In this document: positions 32,714 to 42,077 of the stretch, piece by piece
How positions within the stretch are numbered: the first letter of the stretch is position 1
Layout: each line of letters begins with the position of its first letter
Assembly (NCBI RefSeq): GCF_004322855.1
Contig: NZ_CP036402.1
Span: forward strand, 3,286,001-3,350,000
Source: Egibacter rhizosphaerae
GTDB lineage: Bacteria; Actinomycetota; Nitriliruptoria; Euzebyales; Egibacteraceae
Direction of reading: 5' to 3'
Length of the DNA stretch: 64,000 nt
Position numbers and translations under genes: made by a program
The notes under the pieces: model-generated
Database searches by the model: none
What the model saw: only the letters and a program-made list of their open reading frames with translations
Told to the model about the DNA's origin: nothing

Positions 32714-33531
32714 TGTGGGAGTGCGTGGACATCCATCACCACGTCGGCACGCTCGACGTGGGCGCGAGTGCGGACGGCGCGCCGTGGACCATGGAGCGCG
32801 ACCTCGAGGCGCGTCTGGCGCTCATGGAGCGCTACGCGGTGGACGCCGCGGCGCTGATGCCGGCGTTCCACTTCGAGCGCCGCGAGGGGCCCCGATCGGT
32901 GAGCCGGGCCAACGACCGGGTCGCGCAGTACCAGCGCCTCGGCGGGGCCGAACAGTTCCCGATCGCGCTGGGTACCGTCGACCCCTTGATGGGGGAGGAC
33001 GAGAGCGTGGCCGAGATGCGGCGGATGCGTGACGAGCTCGGCATGGCCGGGGTCGTGTGGCACCACCGCTTCCAGAACGTGTACATGAGCGACGAGCGAA
33101 TGGACCCGCTGCTGCGGACCGCGGAGGCGTTCGGGTGGCCGGTGTTCCTGCACGTGTTCCCCGAGTCGACGATGGAGGCGCCGTGGACGCTCGAGAAGTG
33201 GCTGGAGCGCTTCCCCGGCGTCACCTTCGTGGCGCTCGACAGCCTCATGGCGTTCACCCAGTCGCGGTACCTGTTGTCGCTCGGTCACCGGTACGACAAC
33301 GTGCTGTTCGAGACGGCGGGCGCGTTCCCGGTCGGGCGGCTCATCCGCAGCTTCGTCCGCGAGCTCGGTGCGCATCGGGTGATCTACGGATCGGATCTGT
33401 ACATGAGCCCGCCCACCTACGACTCGCCCTCGCCCCTGCTGGAGATCAGGGCCTCGGATCTCACGCCGGTGGAGCGGCACGAGGTCCTGGTGGGCGACTT
33501 TCTGCGTCTGTTCGAGCTGGAGGGCGCGTAG
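32713..33531 (+). CDS. Amidohydrolase (TIM-barrel metal-dependent hydrolase)
   Basis: 272 aa, the ATG overlapping the ABC ATPase stop (TGATG). The N-terminus VDIHHHVGTLD contains the His-x-His metal site of amidohydrolase_2/PDC-lactonase-like enzymes. PVFLHVFPES holds the third His, and VIYGSDLYMSPP holds the catalytic Asp. The strand MAGVVWHHRFQNVYMSD is also typical. Members hydrolyse lactones or decarboxylate aromatic acids. As the first enzyme gene after the importer, ring or lactone opening of the imported compound is the natural guess, but the substrate is not determined. Confidence 0.8.
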   Translation: MWECVDIHHHVGTLDVGASADGAPWTMERDLEARLALMERYAVDAAALMPAFHFERREGPRSVSRANDRVAQYQRLGGAEQFPIALGTVDPLMGEDESVAEMRRMRDELGMAGVVWHHRFQNVYMSDERMDPLLRTAEAFGWPVFLHVFPESTMEAPWTLEKWLERFPGVTFVALDSLMAFTQSRYLLSLGHRYDNVLFETAGAFPVGRLIRSFVRELGAHRVIYGSDLYMSPPTYDSPSPLLEIRASDLTPVERHEVLVGDFLRLFELEGA

Positions 33532-33585
33532 AGGGCCTGGCGTCGAATTGGACGAGGGCCGCCGAAGCGATGTGAGGATGGATCG

Positions 33586-34500
33586 ATGAGCGAGGAGCGT
33601 GTGCTCGTGACCGGCGCGAGCGGCTATTTGGGTCGCACGGTCACGCGTGCCGAACGCGCGGCGGGCCGTGACGTCGTCGCGATCGACGCGCACGGCGAGG
33701 CCGGGATCGAGCAGGTCGACCTCACCGAACGCGCGGCGGTCGCCGAACTGCTCCGCACCGAGCGGTTCGACACCGTCGTGCACCTCGCCGCTGCGGCGGT
33801 CGGCGCGGCGGGGTTGCTCGCGAGCGCGCGCACCGACCCGGTGATGGCCGCGGACGTCAACGTCGCCGCTACCGCACACCTCGCGCACGCCGCGCGCGAG
33901 TCGGGGGTTGCCCGGTTCGTCTACGGGTCCTCGACGACGGTGTACGGGCCCGCTGAGGACTACGACGATGCACGGGTCACCGAGGCAGCGTGCCTGCGGC
34001 CGACGACCGTCTACGGAGCGACGAAGGCCTCGGCGGAGCATCTGGCGCGCACCGTGCTCGCCGGCTCGCCGACGCGGTTCACGGCCGTGCGCCTGCCGCT
34101 GGTGTACGGCGGTGAGCGGTGGTACGGGGGTGCGCTGGCGGACCTGATGCGCGTGGTCGAGGCCGCGCGGGCCGGGGAGTCGTTCGAGGTGGAGCTCCCC
34201 GCCGACGAAGCCGATTGGGTCCACGTCGACGACGCCGCAACCGCGTTCGGTGCGGTGTCGGCCGTCGGCGAGCCCGCCGGCGCCTACCACGTCGTCGGGC
34301 ACACCGGCAGCGTGCTCGAGCTCGCCCAGCGGGTCGCGGACGGGTTCGGGGCGCGAGAGGTGTCCGTGCGCCCCGCGGAGCACGGCGGGACAGGTGCGCT
34401 GCCGCTCATCGACGACTCGCGGGCGCGGCAGGGTCTGGGGTTCGCGCCGAAGCGCAGCGACGTCGAGGCGGCCGCGGCCAGCTTGATCGCGGGCGACTGA
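33586..34500 (+). CDS. NAD-dependent epimerase/dehydratase family protein
   Basis: 304 aa extended SDR. VLVTGASGYLGR at 5-16 is the NAD-binding TGxxGxxG loop. The catalytic triad region is present: GSSTTVYG and the YGATKASAEHLA helix with Tyr and Lys. The substrate loop after WYGG differs from classic UDP-glucose epimerases, so uronate or aldose dehydrogenase activity is equally possible. The C-terminus is full length. It lies between an amidohydrolase and a thiamine-diphosphate enzyme, so it probably acts on a catabolic intermediate rather than on nucleotide sugars. Confidence 0.78.
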   Translation: MSEERVLVTGASGYLGRTVTRAERAAGRDVVAIDAHGEAGIEQVDLTERAAVAELLRTERFDTVVHLAAAAVGAAGLLASARTDPVMAADVNVAATAHLAHAARESGVARFVYGSSTTVYGPAEDYDDARVTEAACLRPTTVYGATKASAEHLARTVLAGSPTRFTAVRLPLVYGGERWYGGALADLMRVVEAARAGESFEVELPADEADWVHVDDAATAFGAVSAVGEPAGAYHVVGHTGSVLELAQRVADGFGAREVSVRPAEHGGTGALPLIDDSRARQGLGFAPKRSDVEAAAASLIAGD

Positions 34501-34543
34501 ATGCCGCTCGACCGACCGGTGCGACGTGGTGAAGGAGCCTGGC

Positions 34544-36205
34544 ATGACGGCAGCGATTGACGCGGCGGTGGCGCAGCTGGTCGCTGCGGGGGTGCGGCGC
34601 GCCTATACGGTGCCCGGGGAGAGTTTCCTGCCGTTGCTGGACGCCCTGGACGCTCACCCCGCGGTGCAGGTGCTCTCCACGCGCCACGAGTCGGGCGCCG
34701 GGTTCATGGCCGAGGCCGAGGCGAAGGTGACCGGGGCGCCCGCGGTCGTGCTTGCGACGAGGGGCGTGGGTGCGTCGAACCTGTCGATCGCCGTGCACAC
34801 CGCGCGGCAGGACTCCACCCCGATGGTGGTACTGCTCGGGCAGGTGAGCACTCAGGCGCTCGGTCGCGAGGCCTTCCAGGAGATCGACTTGCCCACCTAC
34901 TACGGGGAGGTCACCAAGGGTGCGTGGACCGTCGAGCAATCCGAGCGCCTGCCCGAGCAGATCGCCCGCGCGGTGCTCACGGCGATCTCGGGGCGCCCCG
35001 GCCCGACGATGCTCGCACTCCCCGAGGACGTCCTCGACAGCGACCCTCCGGTCGCGGACGGCTGGCGGCCGGGCGTTGAGCAGGCTTCGCGGCCGACCCT
35101 CGACGCTGCGACCGCGCGGGCCGTCGCCGATCTGCTCGGCCCGGCGTCGTCGCCGGTGCTCATCGCCGGTGGCGGGGCGGGTGGGGCGCGGGAGGCTCTG
35201 GTGGCGTTCGCCGAGGCGTTCGGGGTGGGGGTGTACGCCGCCTTCCGGCGCCAGGACGTCTTCCCCAACGAGCACCCCAACTACCTCGGGCATCTGACCC
35301 TGGGCGCGCCCGCGGAGACCCTGGCGACCCTCCACGAGGCCGATGTCGTGCTCGTCGTCGGGTCGAGGCTGAGCGAGGTCACCACGCAGGCCTATACGCT
35401 CCCCACCTCTGGGCAGACGGTCGTGCAGATCGACATCGATCCGTCCGTCGTCGGGGCGGTCCGCCCAGTCGCGATCGGGGCGGTGGCGGACGCCGAGGCG
35501 GCGCTGCGTGCCTTGCTCGCGCACGCTCCCGAATCGAGCGCGTCGCGCGGGACGCGGACCTCTTCCCTCGAGCGCGGCCACGAGGCCTTCCTCGCGGCGA
35601 GCACCCCGTCGGAGCCGTCCGACGGCCCGATCCACCCCGCCGAGGTGATGGCCGCGCTCGGGCGCGTGTTCCCCCCAACGACGATCGTGACGAACGACGC
35701 GGGCAACTTCTCGGTCTTCGCCCATCGCTACTGGCGGTTCGCCGAGCCCGGAACCCAGGTGGGGCCGACGAGCGGCGCGATGGGCTACGGCGTGCCCGCC
35801 GCCATCGGTGCGCAGCTCGCCCGCCCAGAGGGCGAGGTCGTCGCGCTGGCCGGGGACGGCGGTTTCCTCATGACCGGTCAGGAGCTCGAGACCGCGGTGC
35901 GCTACGAGTTGCCGATCACCGTGGTCGTGTTCCGCAACGGCCTCTACGGCACGATCGCGCTGCACCAAGGGCGCAAGCTCGGAAGGACCGCTGCTGTGGG
36001 CATCGGGCAGGTGGACCTCGCCGCGGTCGCTCGCGGCTACGGCGCGACCGCGTGGCAGGTCAACGAGCGGGCCGAGCTCGAGGACGCCCTGTGGCAGGCC
36101 CGACGCTCCGGCCGGCCGGCGCTCGTCGACGTCGTCGTCGACAGCGACGTGCTCACGCCCGCAGCATCGCTGAGTGATCTTCTTGGAACGGAGCGTGCCA
36201 GATGA
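34544..36205 (+). CDS. Thiamine diphosphate-dependent enzyme (acetolactate synthase-like)
   Basis: 553 aa from ATG 34544, preceded by GAAGGAG. Three domains are visible. The PYR domain has the catalytic Glu in TRHESGAGFMAEA. The central domain runs about residues 190-330. The PP domain has the ThDP/Mg motif LAGDGGFLMTGQELETAVRY ... NGLYGT. The family includes acetolactate synthases, benzoylformate decarboxylases and oxalyl-CoA-type enzymes; no Arg/Ser pattern here settles which. Decarboxylation or carboligation of a 2-oxo acid formed by the downstream dehydratase-like enzyme would be consistent. The stop overlaps the next gene by 4 bp. Confidence 0.83.
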   Translation: MTAAIDAAVAQLVAAGVRRAYTVPGESFLPLLDALDAHPAVQVLSTRHESGAGFMAEAEAKVTGAPAVVLATRGVGASNLSIAVHTARQDSTPMVVLLGQVSTQALGREAFQEIDLPTYYGEVTKGAWTVEQSERLPEQIARAVLTAISGRPGPTMLALPEDVLDSDPPVADGWRPGVEQASRPTLDAATARAVADLLGPASSPVLIAGGGAGGAREALVAFAEAFGVGVYAAFRRQDVFPNEHPNYLGHLTLGAPAETLATLHEADVVLVVGSRLSEVTTQAYTLPTSGQTVVQIDIDPSVVGAVRPVAIGAVADAEAALRALLAHAPESSASRGTRTSSLERGHEAFLAASTPSEPSDGPIHPAEVMAALGRVFPPTTIVTNDAGNFSVFAHRYWRFAEPGTQVGPTSGAMGYGVPAAIGAQLARPEGEVVALAGDGGFLMTGQELETAVRYELPITVVVFRNGLYGTIALHQGRKLGRTAAVGIGQVDLAAVARGYGATAWQVNERAELEDALWQARRSGRPALVDVVVDSDVLTPAASLSDLLGTERAR

Positions 36206-37374
36206 CGGTCATGGAAGGGCAGTCCGTACCGACGGTCGGCCGGGTCGAGGCGATCCCCCTGCGACACGCGCTACCGCCCGAGCAGAGTTACGGCAGCGCG
36301 CGCGGGAGGGTGTCGGCCCGCGAGGGCACGCTCGTCCGCCTGGAGACCGACGACGGCGTCGTCGGGTGGGGCGAGGCGTTCGGCCCGCCCGCCGCCGTAT
36401 GCGCGCTCGTCGACGACCTCGCACCGCTCGTCGTTGGTGCGCCGGTCAACCACGTGAGCCCGGTGGTGCACACCGCGCTCCAGGTGGGGTACCACCGCAG
36501 CCACGGCGGATTGCATGTCTGCGCCCTCAGCGGAGTCGAGACCGCGATGTGGGACGCGTGGGGCCGGTACCTCGGGCTGTCGGTCTCCGAGCTGCTCGGC
36601 GGGCGCGTACGCTCCGAGGTACCCGCCTACGCCTCGACCGGGTTCGTCACCGAGTTCGTGGACGACGAGGGCGCGTTCAGTGCCGCATTGCAGGAAGCCG
36701 TCGGAGAGGGCTTCTCGGCGGCCAAGATCAAGGTCGGGCTGGGACGCGACCGAGACCGGCGCCGCGCGGAGATCGCCCGCGAGAAGCTGGGCGAGCGGGG
36801 CCATCTTATGGTCGACTTCAACAGCAACTACACCGCCGATACCGCTTGCCGAGTGCTCGACGGATTGCGCGATCTCGACATCGACTGGGCGGAGGAGCCG
36901 GTGCCGCCCCACGACCACGCCGGCTACGCGCGCGTTCGTCGCTGCGGCATCCCGATCGCTGCCGGGGAGGCGGCCTACACCCGCGTCGACTTCCGACCCT
37001 TGGTCGCCGACCAGCTCGTCGACATCGTCCAGCCGGATCTCATCAAGTGCGGCGGCATCGGCGAGGCCCGGACGATCGTGGACCTCGCCCAGGCGTGGAA
37101 CCTGCGGGTCTCCCCCCATGTCTGGGGCGGTGCGATCGGGCAGGCGGCGTCGCTGCAACTTCTCGCGGCGATCCCGAACAGTCCCCACACCGAGATCGCC
37201 GGCGAGCCGCTCTGGCTGGAGCTCGACCGCTCGCCGAACGAGCTTCGGTGGCGGCTGCTCACGGACCCGATCATCGCGAGCGACGGCGTCGTCGCGATCC
37301 CGAGCGGCCCCGGCCTCGGGGTCTGCGTCGACGAGGACGTCGTTGCTGAACTCCGGGTCCGCGATCCCGAATGA
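36202..37374 (+). CDS. Mandelate racemase/muconate lactonizing family enzyme
   Basis: 390 aa enolase-superfamily protein. N-terminal capping domain: VRLETDDGVVGWGEAFGPP. Barrel: catalytic KxK in AAKIKVGLG near 173-181, metal ligands in MVDFNSNYT, AEEPVPPHD and GEAAYTR, and the general-base His in SPHVWGGAIGQAA. These ligands fit a sugar-acid dehydratase or racemase more than muconate cycloisomerase. All catalytic positions appear intact. It is coupled to the ThDP enzyme by ATGA, so the two should act on linked intermediates such as a 2-keto acid. Confidence 0.87.
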   Translation: MTVMEGQSVPTVGRVEAIPLRHALPPEQSYGSARGRVSAREGTLVRLETDDGVVGWGEAFGPPAAVCALVDDLAPLVVGAPVNHVSPVVHTALQVGYHRSHGGLHVCALSGVETAMWDAWGRYLGLSVSELLGGRVRSEVPAYASTGFVTEFVDDEGAFSAALQEAVGEGFSAAKIKVGLGRDRDRRRAEIAREKLGERGHLMVDFNSNYTADTACRVLDGLRDLDIDWAEEPVPPHDHAGYARVRRCGIPIAAGEAAYTRVDFRPLVADQLVDIVQPDLIKCGGIGEARTIVDLAQAWNLRVSPHVWGGAIGQAASLQLLAAIPNSPHTEIAGEPLWLELDRSPNELRWRLLTDPIIASDGVVAIPSGPGLGVCVDEDVVAELRVRDPE

Positions 37375-37438
37375 CGGCAGGGAGACGCGCTGGGATGGTC
37401 GCGAACGACCGAGCGTCGACGTGGGAGAGGAGCCCGAC

Positions 37439-37909
37439 ATGACGTCCGTCACGGACCGGCTTCGAGAGCTGGGAGTGGAACTGCCCGAGCCGGCCGAGCC
37501 GGCGTTCAATTACGACCCGGTGGCGCGCCACGGGGACCTCGCCTACGTGAGCGGGCAGCTCCCGAAGGAGGACGGGGTCGTCAGGATCACCGGGCGCGTC
37601 GGCGAGGACGTCGACGTGGAGACCGCCGGGCGCGCCGCGGGGATCTGCGCGCTGCAGGGCCTCGCAGTCACCGCGGCCGCCCTGGGTGGGATCGACCGCA
37701 TCACGCGCATTGTCCGTGTGACGGGCTATGTCGCGAGCGGCCCGGACTTCCACCAGCAGCCGAAGGTCCTCGATGCCGCCAGCGACCTCTTCGTCGAAGT
37801 GTTCGGCGAGGCGGGCCGACATGCGCGGTCGGCCGTGGGCGTGGCGGAGCTGCCGCGGGACGCGCCGGTCGAGGTCGAGCTCATCGTCGCCCACGACGCG
37901 CGCGGCTGA
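37439..37909 (+). CDS. RidA/YjgF-YER057c-UK114 family protein
   Basis: 156 aa, GGAGAGGAG before the ATG. It has the Rid fold with FNYDPVARHGDLAYVSGQLPK, GICALQGLAVTAAALGGIDR, and VGVAELPRDAPVEVELI at the end. The position equivalent to the catalytic Arg of RidA (in the xARVEVxxLP segment) is not Arg. This places it in a side branch that is not expected to deaminate imines, and such members often occur in catabolic operons with unknown hydrolytic roles. The longer N-terminus (TDRLRELGVELPEPAEP) is typical of that branch. Confidence 0.85.
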   Translation: MTSVTDRLRELGVELPEPAEPAFNYDPVARHGDLAYVSGQLPKEDGVVRITGRVGEDVDVETAGRAAGICALQGLAVTAAALGGIDRITRIVRVTGYVASGPDFHQQPKVLDAASDLFVEVFGEAGRHARSAVGVAELPRDAPVEVELIVAHDARG

Positions 37910-37959
37910 GTGGCCGCTCGCAGGAGCCGCCACCTGCCCTCCCCTGAAAGGGACCAGCG

Positions 37960-38745
37960 ATGACCCACGACCTCGGAACCATCACGAGCCCCGAGCTCGC
38001 CGGCGCGTTCGACGGACCACGACTGGCCCTGATCCCCGTGGGAGCCACCGAGCAGCACGGGCCGAACCTCGGCATGGCGGTCGACTACCGCATCGCCCAG
38101 GAGCTCGCCCACCTCGTCGCCGGCCGCATGGACGGCCGCGCCTACGTCGCGCCGCCCCTGCCGTTCGGGCTGTCCGCGCACCACATGGCGTTCCCGGGGA
38201 CCATCACGATCGGCGCGGAGGCCTTCCAGGCCGTCCTGCTCGACGTGGTCGACAGTCTCGCCGCCCACGGCTTCGGCCACTTCCTGTTCATCAACGGGCA
38301 CATGGGCAACCAGAACGTCCTCGGAGTGCTCACCACCCGCATCCACTTCGAGCGCGGCCTCCGGGCGGCCAGCTCCCTGTACTTCGCGCAGGCCAAGGAC
38401 GCCGTCGAGCGACACCGGCGCACGTTCCGGTACGGCCACGCCTGCGAGGTCGAGACCAGCGTCGCCATGTACCTCACGCCCGAGTTGGTGAACGAGGGCG
38501 CGCTTGAGCCCGGCGACCTCATCGAGGACTACATCCCCCACGAGGACAACTACCTGCCCCACCCGATGCAGGTTCCCAAGTCGTTCGCCGAGCGGACCCG
38601 CAACGGCGTGTTCGGGGACGCCACCCAGGCAAGTCGCGAGGCGGGCCAGGACATTGTCGAGACCGCGGTCGAGCGGATGGTGGCGTTCGCGGCAGCGTTC
38701 CTGGAGCAGCGCTCTGATGCCATAGCGCCGAGCCATGGGGGTTAG
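37960..38745 (+). CDS. Creatininase-family amidohydrolase
   Basis: 261 aa, GAAAGGGA before the ATG. Metal-ligand motifs of the family are present: GATEQHGPNLGMAVDYRIA (Glu, His and Asp), PPLPFGLSAHHMAFPGTITI, FINGHMGNQNV and HACEVETSVAMYL. Creatininase-fold enzymes hydrolyse lactams, formamides or lactones with a di-metal centre. Paired here with the RidA-like and MLE-family genes, it could open a lactone or lactam intermediate. Length is normal. Confidence 0.85.
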   Translation: MTHDLGTITSPELAGAFDGPRLALIPVGATEQHGPNLGMAVDYRIAQELAHLVAGRMDGRAYVAPPLPFGLSAHHMAFPGTITIGAEAFQAVLLDVVDSLAAHGFGHFLFINGHMGNQNVLGVLTTRIHFERGLRAASSLYFAQAKDAVERHRRTFRYGHACEVETSVAMYLTPELVNEGALEPGDLIEDYIPHEDNYLPHPMQVPKSFAERTRNGVFGDATQASREAGQDIVETAVERMVAFAAAFLEQRSDAIAPSHGG

Positions 38746-38866
38746 GCGATGGCGGGACCGCGACCGGAGCCGCCGTGCAGAGTCACCCGGCCCAGGCCCT
38801 GGCTGAGACCCCAGGTGACGGTCGAGTTCACGAGCTTCGCACCCCTACGAATCGGAGGTCCCGCCG

Positions 38867-39121
38867 ATGCCGATCGTTGAGATGAAGATTCTCGAGGGCA
38901 GGCCGCCCGAACGTGTCCAGGAGCTGATCGCTGAGGTCACTCGGGCGGTCACCGGGAGCCTTGGCGTCGCGCCGGAGCAGGTTCGTGTGCTCGTCACGGA
39001 GGTGCCCCCGACCCATTGGGGGGTCGCGGGGACGTCGAAGGCTGACACCGCGTCGGCGGGGTCGAACCCTCCAGCAACCTCGGAGCACTTCGGCACTGAC
39101 GACGCGGGGGAGTCGCGATGA
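38867..39121 (+). CDS. 4-oxalocrotonate tautomerase-like enzyme
   Basis: 84 aa, GGAGGT before the ATG. After Met removal Pro is N-terminal (MPIVEMKILEGRPPERVQEL), which is the catalytic base of the tautomerase superfamily. PPTHWGVAGTS near residue 45 matches the dimer-contact region. The last ~25 residues (Ala/Ser-rich) extend beyond the usual ~62-residue core. It would convert enol and keto forms of an intermediate, fitting the end of the catabolic gene row. From 39122 to 39327 nothing recognisable is present. Confidence 0.8.
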   Translation: MPIVEMKILEGRPPERVQELIAEVTRAVTGSLGVAPEQVRVLVTEVPPTHWGVAGTSKADTASAGSNPPATSEHFGTDDAGESR

Positions 39122-39327
39122 GCACGGCGAACGAACAGCTGCGCTTGGCATAGGTCCACGCCAGGTCGGTCGACCTCGCGCCCTCGAAGGGACGCCGGCG
39201 TGGGCAGAACGACCCATCGGCTCTCGCACAGGTTGCACAGCCTGTCCGATGCGGCCGCGACTCCCCGGTTCGTACGGTCCTCGCACCTGCCGCACCCGCG
39301 GCGGGACCGTCGACCGGGAGGACCGCC

Positions 39328-40701
39328 ATGACCGGCACGCTGACCCCCGACATCGCCGAGCGCCTGCGCGGGGACGTCATCACCCCCGCCGACCCGCGCT
39401 ATGACGACGCCCGCGCGATCTACAACGGGATGATCGACTCGCGGCCGGCGCTGATCGCCCGCTGCGCGAACGTCGCCGACGTCATCGCCGCGGTCACCTA
39501 CGCCCGCGAGGCCGACCTGATGGTCGCCGTGCGCGGAGGAGGCCACAACGGCGCCGGGTTCGCGAGCTGCGACGACGGCCTCGTGATCGACCTGTCCGCG
39601 TTGCGGGGCATCCGCGTCGATCCCGGGCGCCGCACCGTGCAGGTCGAGCCCGGCTGCACCCAGGGCGACCTCGACCACGCCACCCACCCGTTCGGGCTCG
39701 CGGTGCCGGCCGGCATCGTGTCGACCACCGGTGTCGCGGGGCTGACGCTCGGCGGCGGGCACGGCTACCTGTCGCGCCAGCACGGCCTCACCATCGACAG
39801 CCTCCTCGCTGCCGACGTCGTGCTCGCCGACGGGCGGTTCGTCACCGCGAGCGAGACCGAGCACCCCGACCTGTTCTGGGCGCTGCGCGGCGGCGGAGGC
39901 AACTTCGGGATCGTCACGAGCTTCCGGTTCCGCGCGCACCCGGTCGACACGGTCCACGCGGGTCCGATCTTCTGGGAGGCCGCCGACGCTCGCGAGGTGA
40001 TGGCCGCCTACCGCGACTTCCTGCCCACCGCGCCGGAGCGGCTGTCGCCCTTCCTGGGCCTCAAGACCATGCCGTCGACCCCGCCGTTCCCGCCCGAGCT
40101 GTGGGGACGGCAGGTCTGCGTGCTGGTGACCTGCTACGACGGGCCGGCCGAAGAGGGCGAGGAAGTGCTGGCACCGCTGCGTGCCGAGCTGCCACCGCCG
40201 ATCCTCGACGGCGTCACCACGATGCCGTATCCGGCGCTGCAGACGATGTTCGACCCCCTGCTGCCGGCGGGCCTGCAGTGGTACTGGAAGGGCGCGTTCG
40301 TCGCGGACCTGCCCGATGCGGCGATCGACATCCATCTGGAGCACGCCGCGCAGACGCCGAGCGAGCTCTCGCTGATGCACCTTTACCCGATCGACGGGGC
40401 CGTCCGCCGTGTCGCGCCCGACGCGACCGCATGGCCCGCCCGCGACGTGACGTGGTCGATGGTGATCGCCGGCATCGACCCCGACCCGGCGTCCTCGCCC
40501 GCGTTGACCACGTGGGCGCGCGACTATTGGCACGCGCTGCGTCCGCACACCGCCGACGGCGGCTACGTCAACTTCTCGATGGACGAAGGCGCCGACCGGG
40601 TCCGTGCGACCTACGGCGCGAACCACGCGCGGCTCGTCGAGGCGAAGCGCGCCTACGACCCGACGAACCTGTTCCGCCGCAACCAGAACATCGTCCCGTA
40701 G
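39328..40701 (+). CDS. FAD-linked oxidase, berberine-bridge enzyme family
   Basis: 457 aa. The FAD-binding PCMH domain has AVRGGGHNGAGF, where the His is the usual covalent FAD attachment point, and GVAGLTLGGGHGYLSRQHGL. In bicovalent enzymes a Cys precedes this second motif; here it is Thr-Thr-Gly, so only one covalent link is expected. The C-terminal BBE segment YVNFSMDEGADRVRATYG and YDPTNLFRRNQNI is complete. Such enzymes oxidise sugars, alcohols or alkaloids with O2. It has its own ribosome site and is followed by a methyltransferase. Confidence 0.85.
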   Translation: MTGTLTPDIAERLRGDVITPADPRYDDARAIYNGMIDSRPALIARCANVADVIAAVTYAREADLMVAVRGGGHNGAGFASCDDGLVIDLSALRGIRVDPGRRTVQVEPGCTQGDLDHATHPFGLAVPAGIVSTTGVAGLTLGGGHGYLSRQHGLTIDSLLAADVVLADGRFVTASETEHPDLFWALRGGGGNFGIVTSFRFRAHPVDTVHAGPIFWEAADAREVMAAYRDFLPTAPERLSPFLGLKTMPSTPPFPPELWGRQVCVLVTCYDGPAEEGEEVLAPLRAELPPPILDGVTTMPYPALQTMFDPLLPAGLQWYWKGAFVADLPDAAIDIHLEHAAQTPSELSLMHLYPIDGAVRRVAPDATAWPARDVTWSMVIAGIDPDPASSPALTTWARDYWHALRPHTADGGYVNFSMDEGADRVRATYGANHARLVEAKRAYDPTNLFRRNQNIVP

Positions 40702-40769
40702 AGCTCGAAGTGGCCCGCGCTCGGGCACGGGCTTCCGCGACACCGACCGATGCGAGAGAGGACACACCG

Positions 40770-41927
40770 ATGGGCACCGACGCCAACCTCGCGCCGAGGA
40801 CACACGTCGACCCGGCCGCGGACGTTGACCCGGCCTCGCACGCCGAGCCGGGCCCGGACGTGGAGCCGGCCCCGGACATCGATCCCGACCGGCTCCAGGC
40901 CTTCCTCGAGCGGTTCGCCGCCGACCAGGCCGCCAGCTTGCACGCCGCGACGGTGCTCATCGGCGACCGGCTCGGGCTGTACCGCTCGCTCGCCGATGGC
41001 GGGCCGCAGACCGCCGAGGCGCTCGCGGATGCCACCGAATGCGACCCGCGGCTGGTGCGCGAGTGGCTCGGCGCGCAGGTCGCCAGCGGCTACGCCGCGC
41101 ACGACCCGACGCAGGGGACCTACTGGCTGACCGCCGAGCAGGCCGCCTGCCTCGCCGATCCGTCGAGCCCGACGTTCGTCGCCGGCGCCGGCCTCGTGAT
41201 CAACTCGGCGCACAAGGACACCGAGGTCGTCGAGGCCGCGTTCACCGGGCGCGGTGGCGTCGGCTGGGACGGCCACCACGCGCACTTGTTCGAGGGGACG
41301 CGGCGGTTCTTCGAGCCGGTCTACCGCGGCAACCTGCTCGACAGCTGGATCCCCGCGCTCGACGGGGTCGCCGACAAGCTCGCCGCCGGCGCGCGGGTCG
41401 CCGACGTCGGCTGCGGGCACGGCGCGGCGCTGCGACTGCTCGCCGACGCCTACCCCGCGTCGACGTTCGTCGGCTACGACAGCCACGCCGGCTCGATCGA
41501 GGCCGCGCGCGCCGCCGCGGCCGACGCCGGCGTCGCCGACCGCTTGGCTTTCGAGGTCGCGGGCGCGGACGACTTCGACGGTGACGGCTTCGACCTCGTC
41601 TGCGTGTTCAACGCGCTGCACGAGCTCGGCGAGCCCGTCGGCGCCGCCCGCCGCATCCGTGAGTCGCTCGCGCCCGATGGGACGTGGATGTTCACCGAGC
41701 CCATCGCCCACGAGCACCCGATCGAGCACGTGCGCGACCGGACCTTCTACTCGGTGTCGACGATGGTGTGCACCCCGAGCGCGATCGCGCAGGGCGCCGG
41801 CGAGGCCGCGCTGGGCGCGCAGGCGGGCGAGCCCGCGCTGCGACGCGTCGTCGCCGAGGCGGGGTTCACCCGGCTGCGCCGCGCCACCGAGACGCCGTCG
41901 TTCATGGTGCTCGAGGCACGTCCGTGA
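40770..41927 (+). CDS. SAM-dependent methyltransferase with winged-helix N-terminus
   Basis: 385 aa from ATG 40770. The first ~35 residues are Asp/Pro/Glu-rich repeats. Residues ~50-120 form a winged-helix dimerisation domain as in O-methyltransferases (VLIGDRLGLYRSLADGGPQT, ADATECDPRLVREWLGAQV). The catalytic domain has motif I VADVGCGHGAALRLLA, then VGYDSHAGSIEAARAAA and the Asp of DGFDLVCVFNALHEL. This layout is common in an actinobacterial group of uncharacterised methyltransferases resembling Rv2258c-type proteins. It follows the FAD oxidase, but co-regulation is only a guess. Confidence 0.8.
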   Translation: MGTDANLAPRTHVDPAADVDPASHAEPGPDVEPAPDIDPDRLQAFLERFAADQAASLHAATVLIGDRLGLYRSLADGGPQTAEALADATECDPRLVREWLGAQVASGYAAHDPTQGTYWLTAEQAACLADPSSPTFVAGAGLVINSAHKDTEVVEAAFTGRGGVGWDGHHAHLFEGTRRFFEPVYRGNLLDSWIPALDGVADKLAAGARVADVGCGHGAALRLLADAYPASTFVGYDSHAGSIEAARAAAADAGVADRLAFEVAGADDFDGDGFDLVCVFNALHELGEPVGAARRIRESLAPDGTWMFTEPIAHEHPIEHVRDRTFYSVSTMVCTPSAIAQGAGEAALGAQAGEPALRRVVAEAGFTRLRRATETPSFMVLEARP

Positions 41928-42077
41928 TCGTTGCTTGGGGCGCGGCCAGGTGGCGCTTCATCGCGGGGCCATTGACGAGCCCGTGGACGTGGTTAGCCTG
42001 TGGACCTCTTGAGGGCTGCTCCGCCTGCATCGAACTCGTGTGCACCGACGGCGTGCACCTCATGAGAGGAAGCAGCC

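Noticed and set aside
39118-39153. An 11-codon gene starting in the tautomerase stop overlap (ATGA)
   Set aside because: It ends after 11 codons, and sequence beyond the stop does not continue a recognisable protein.
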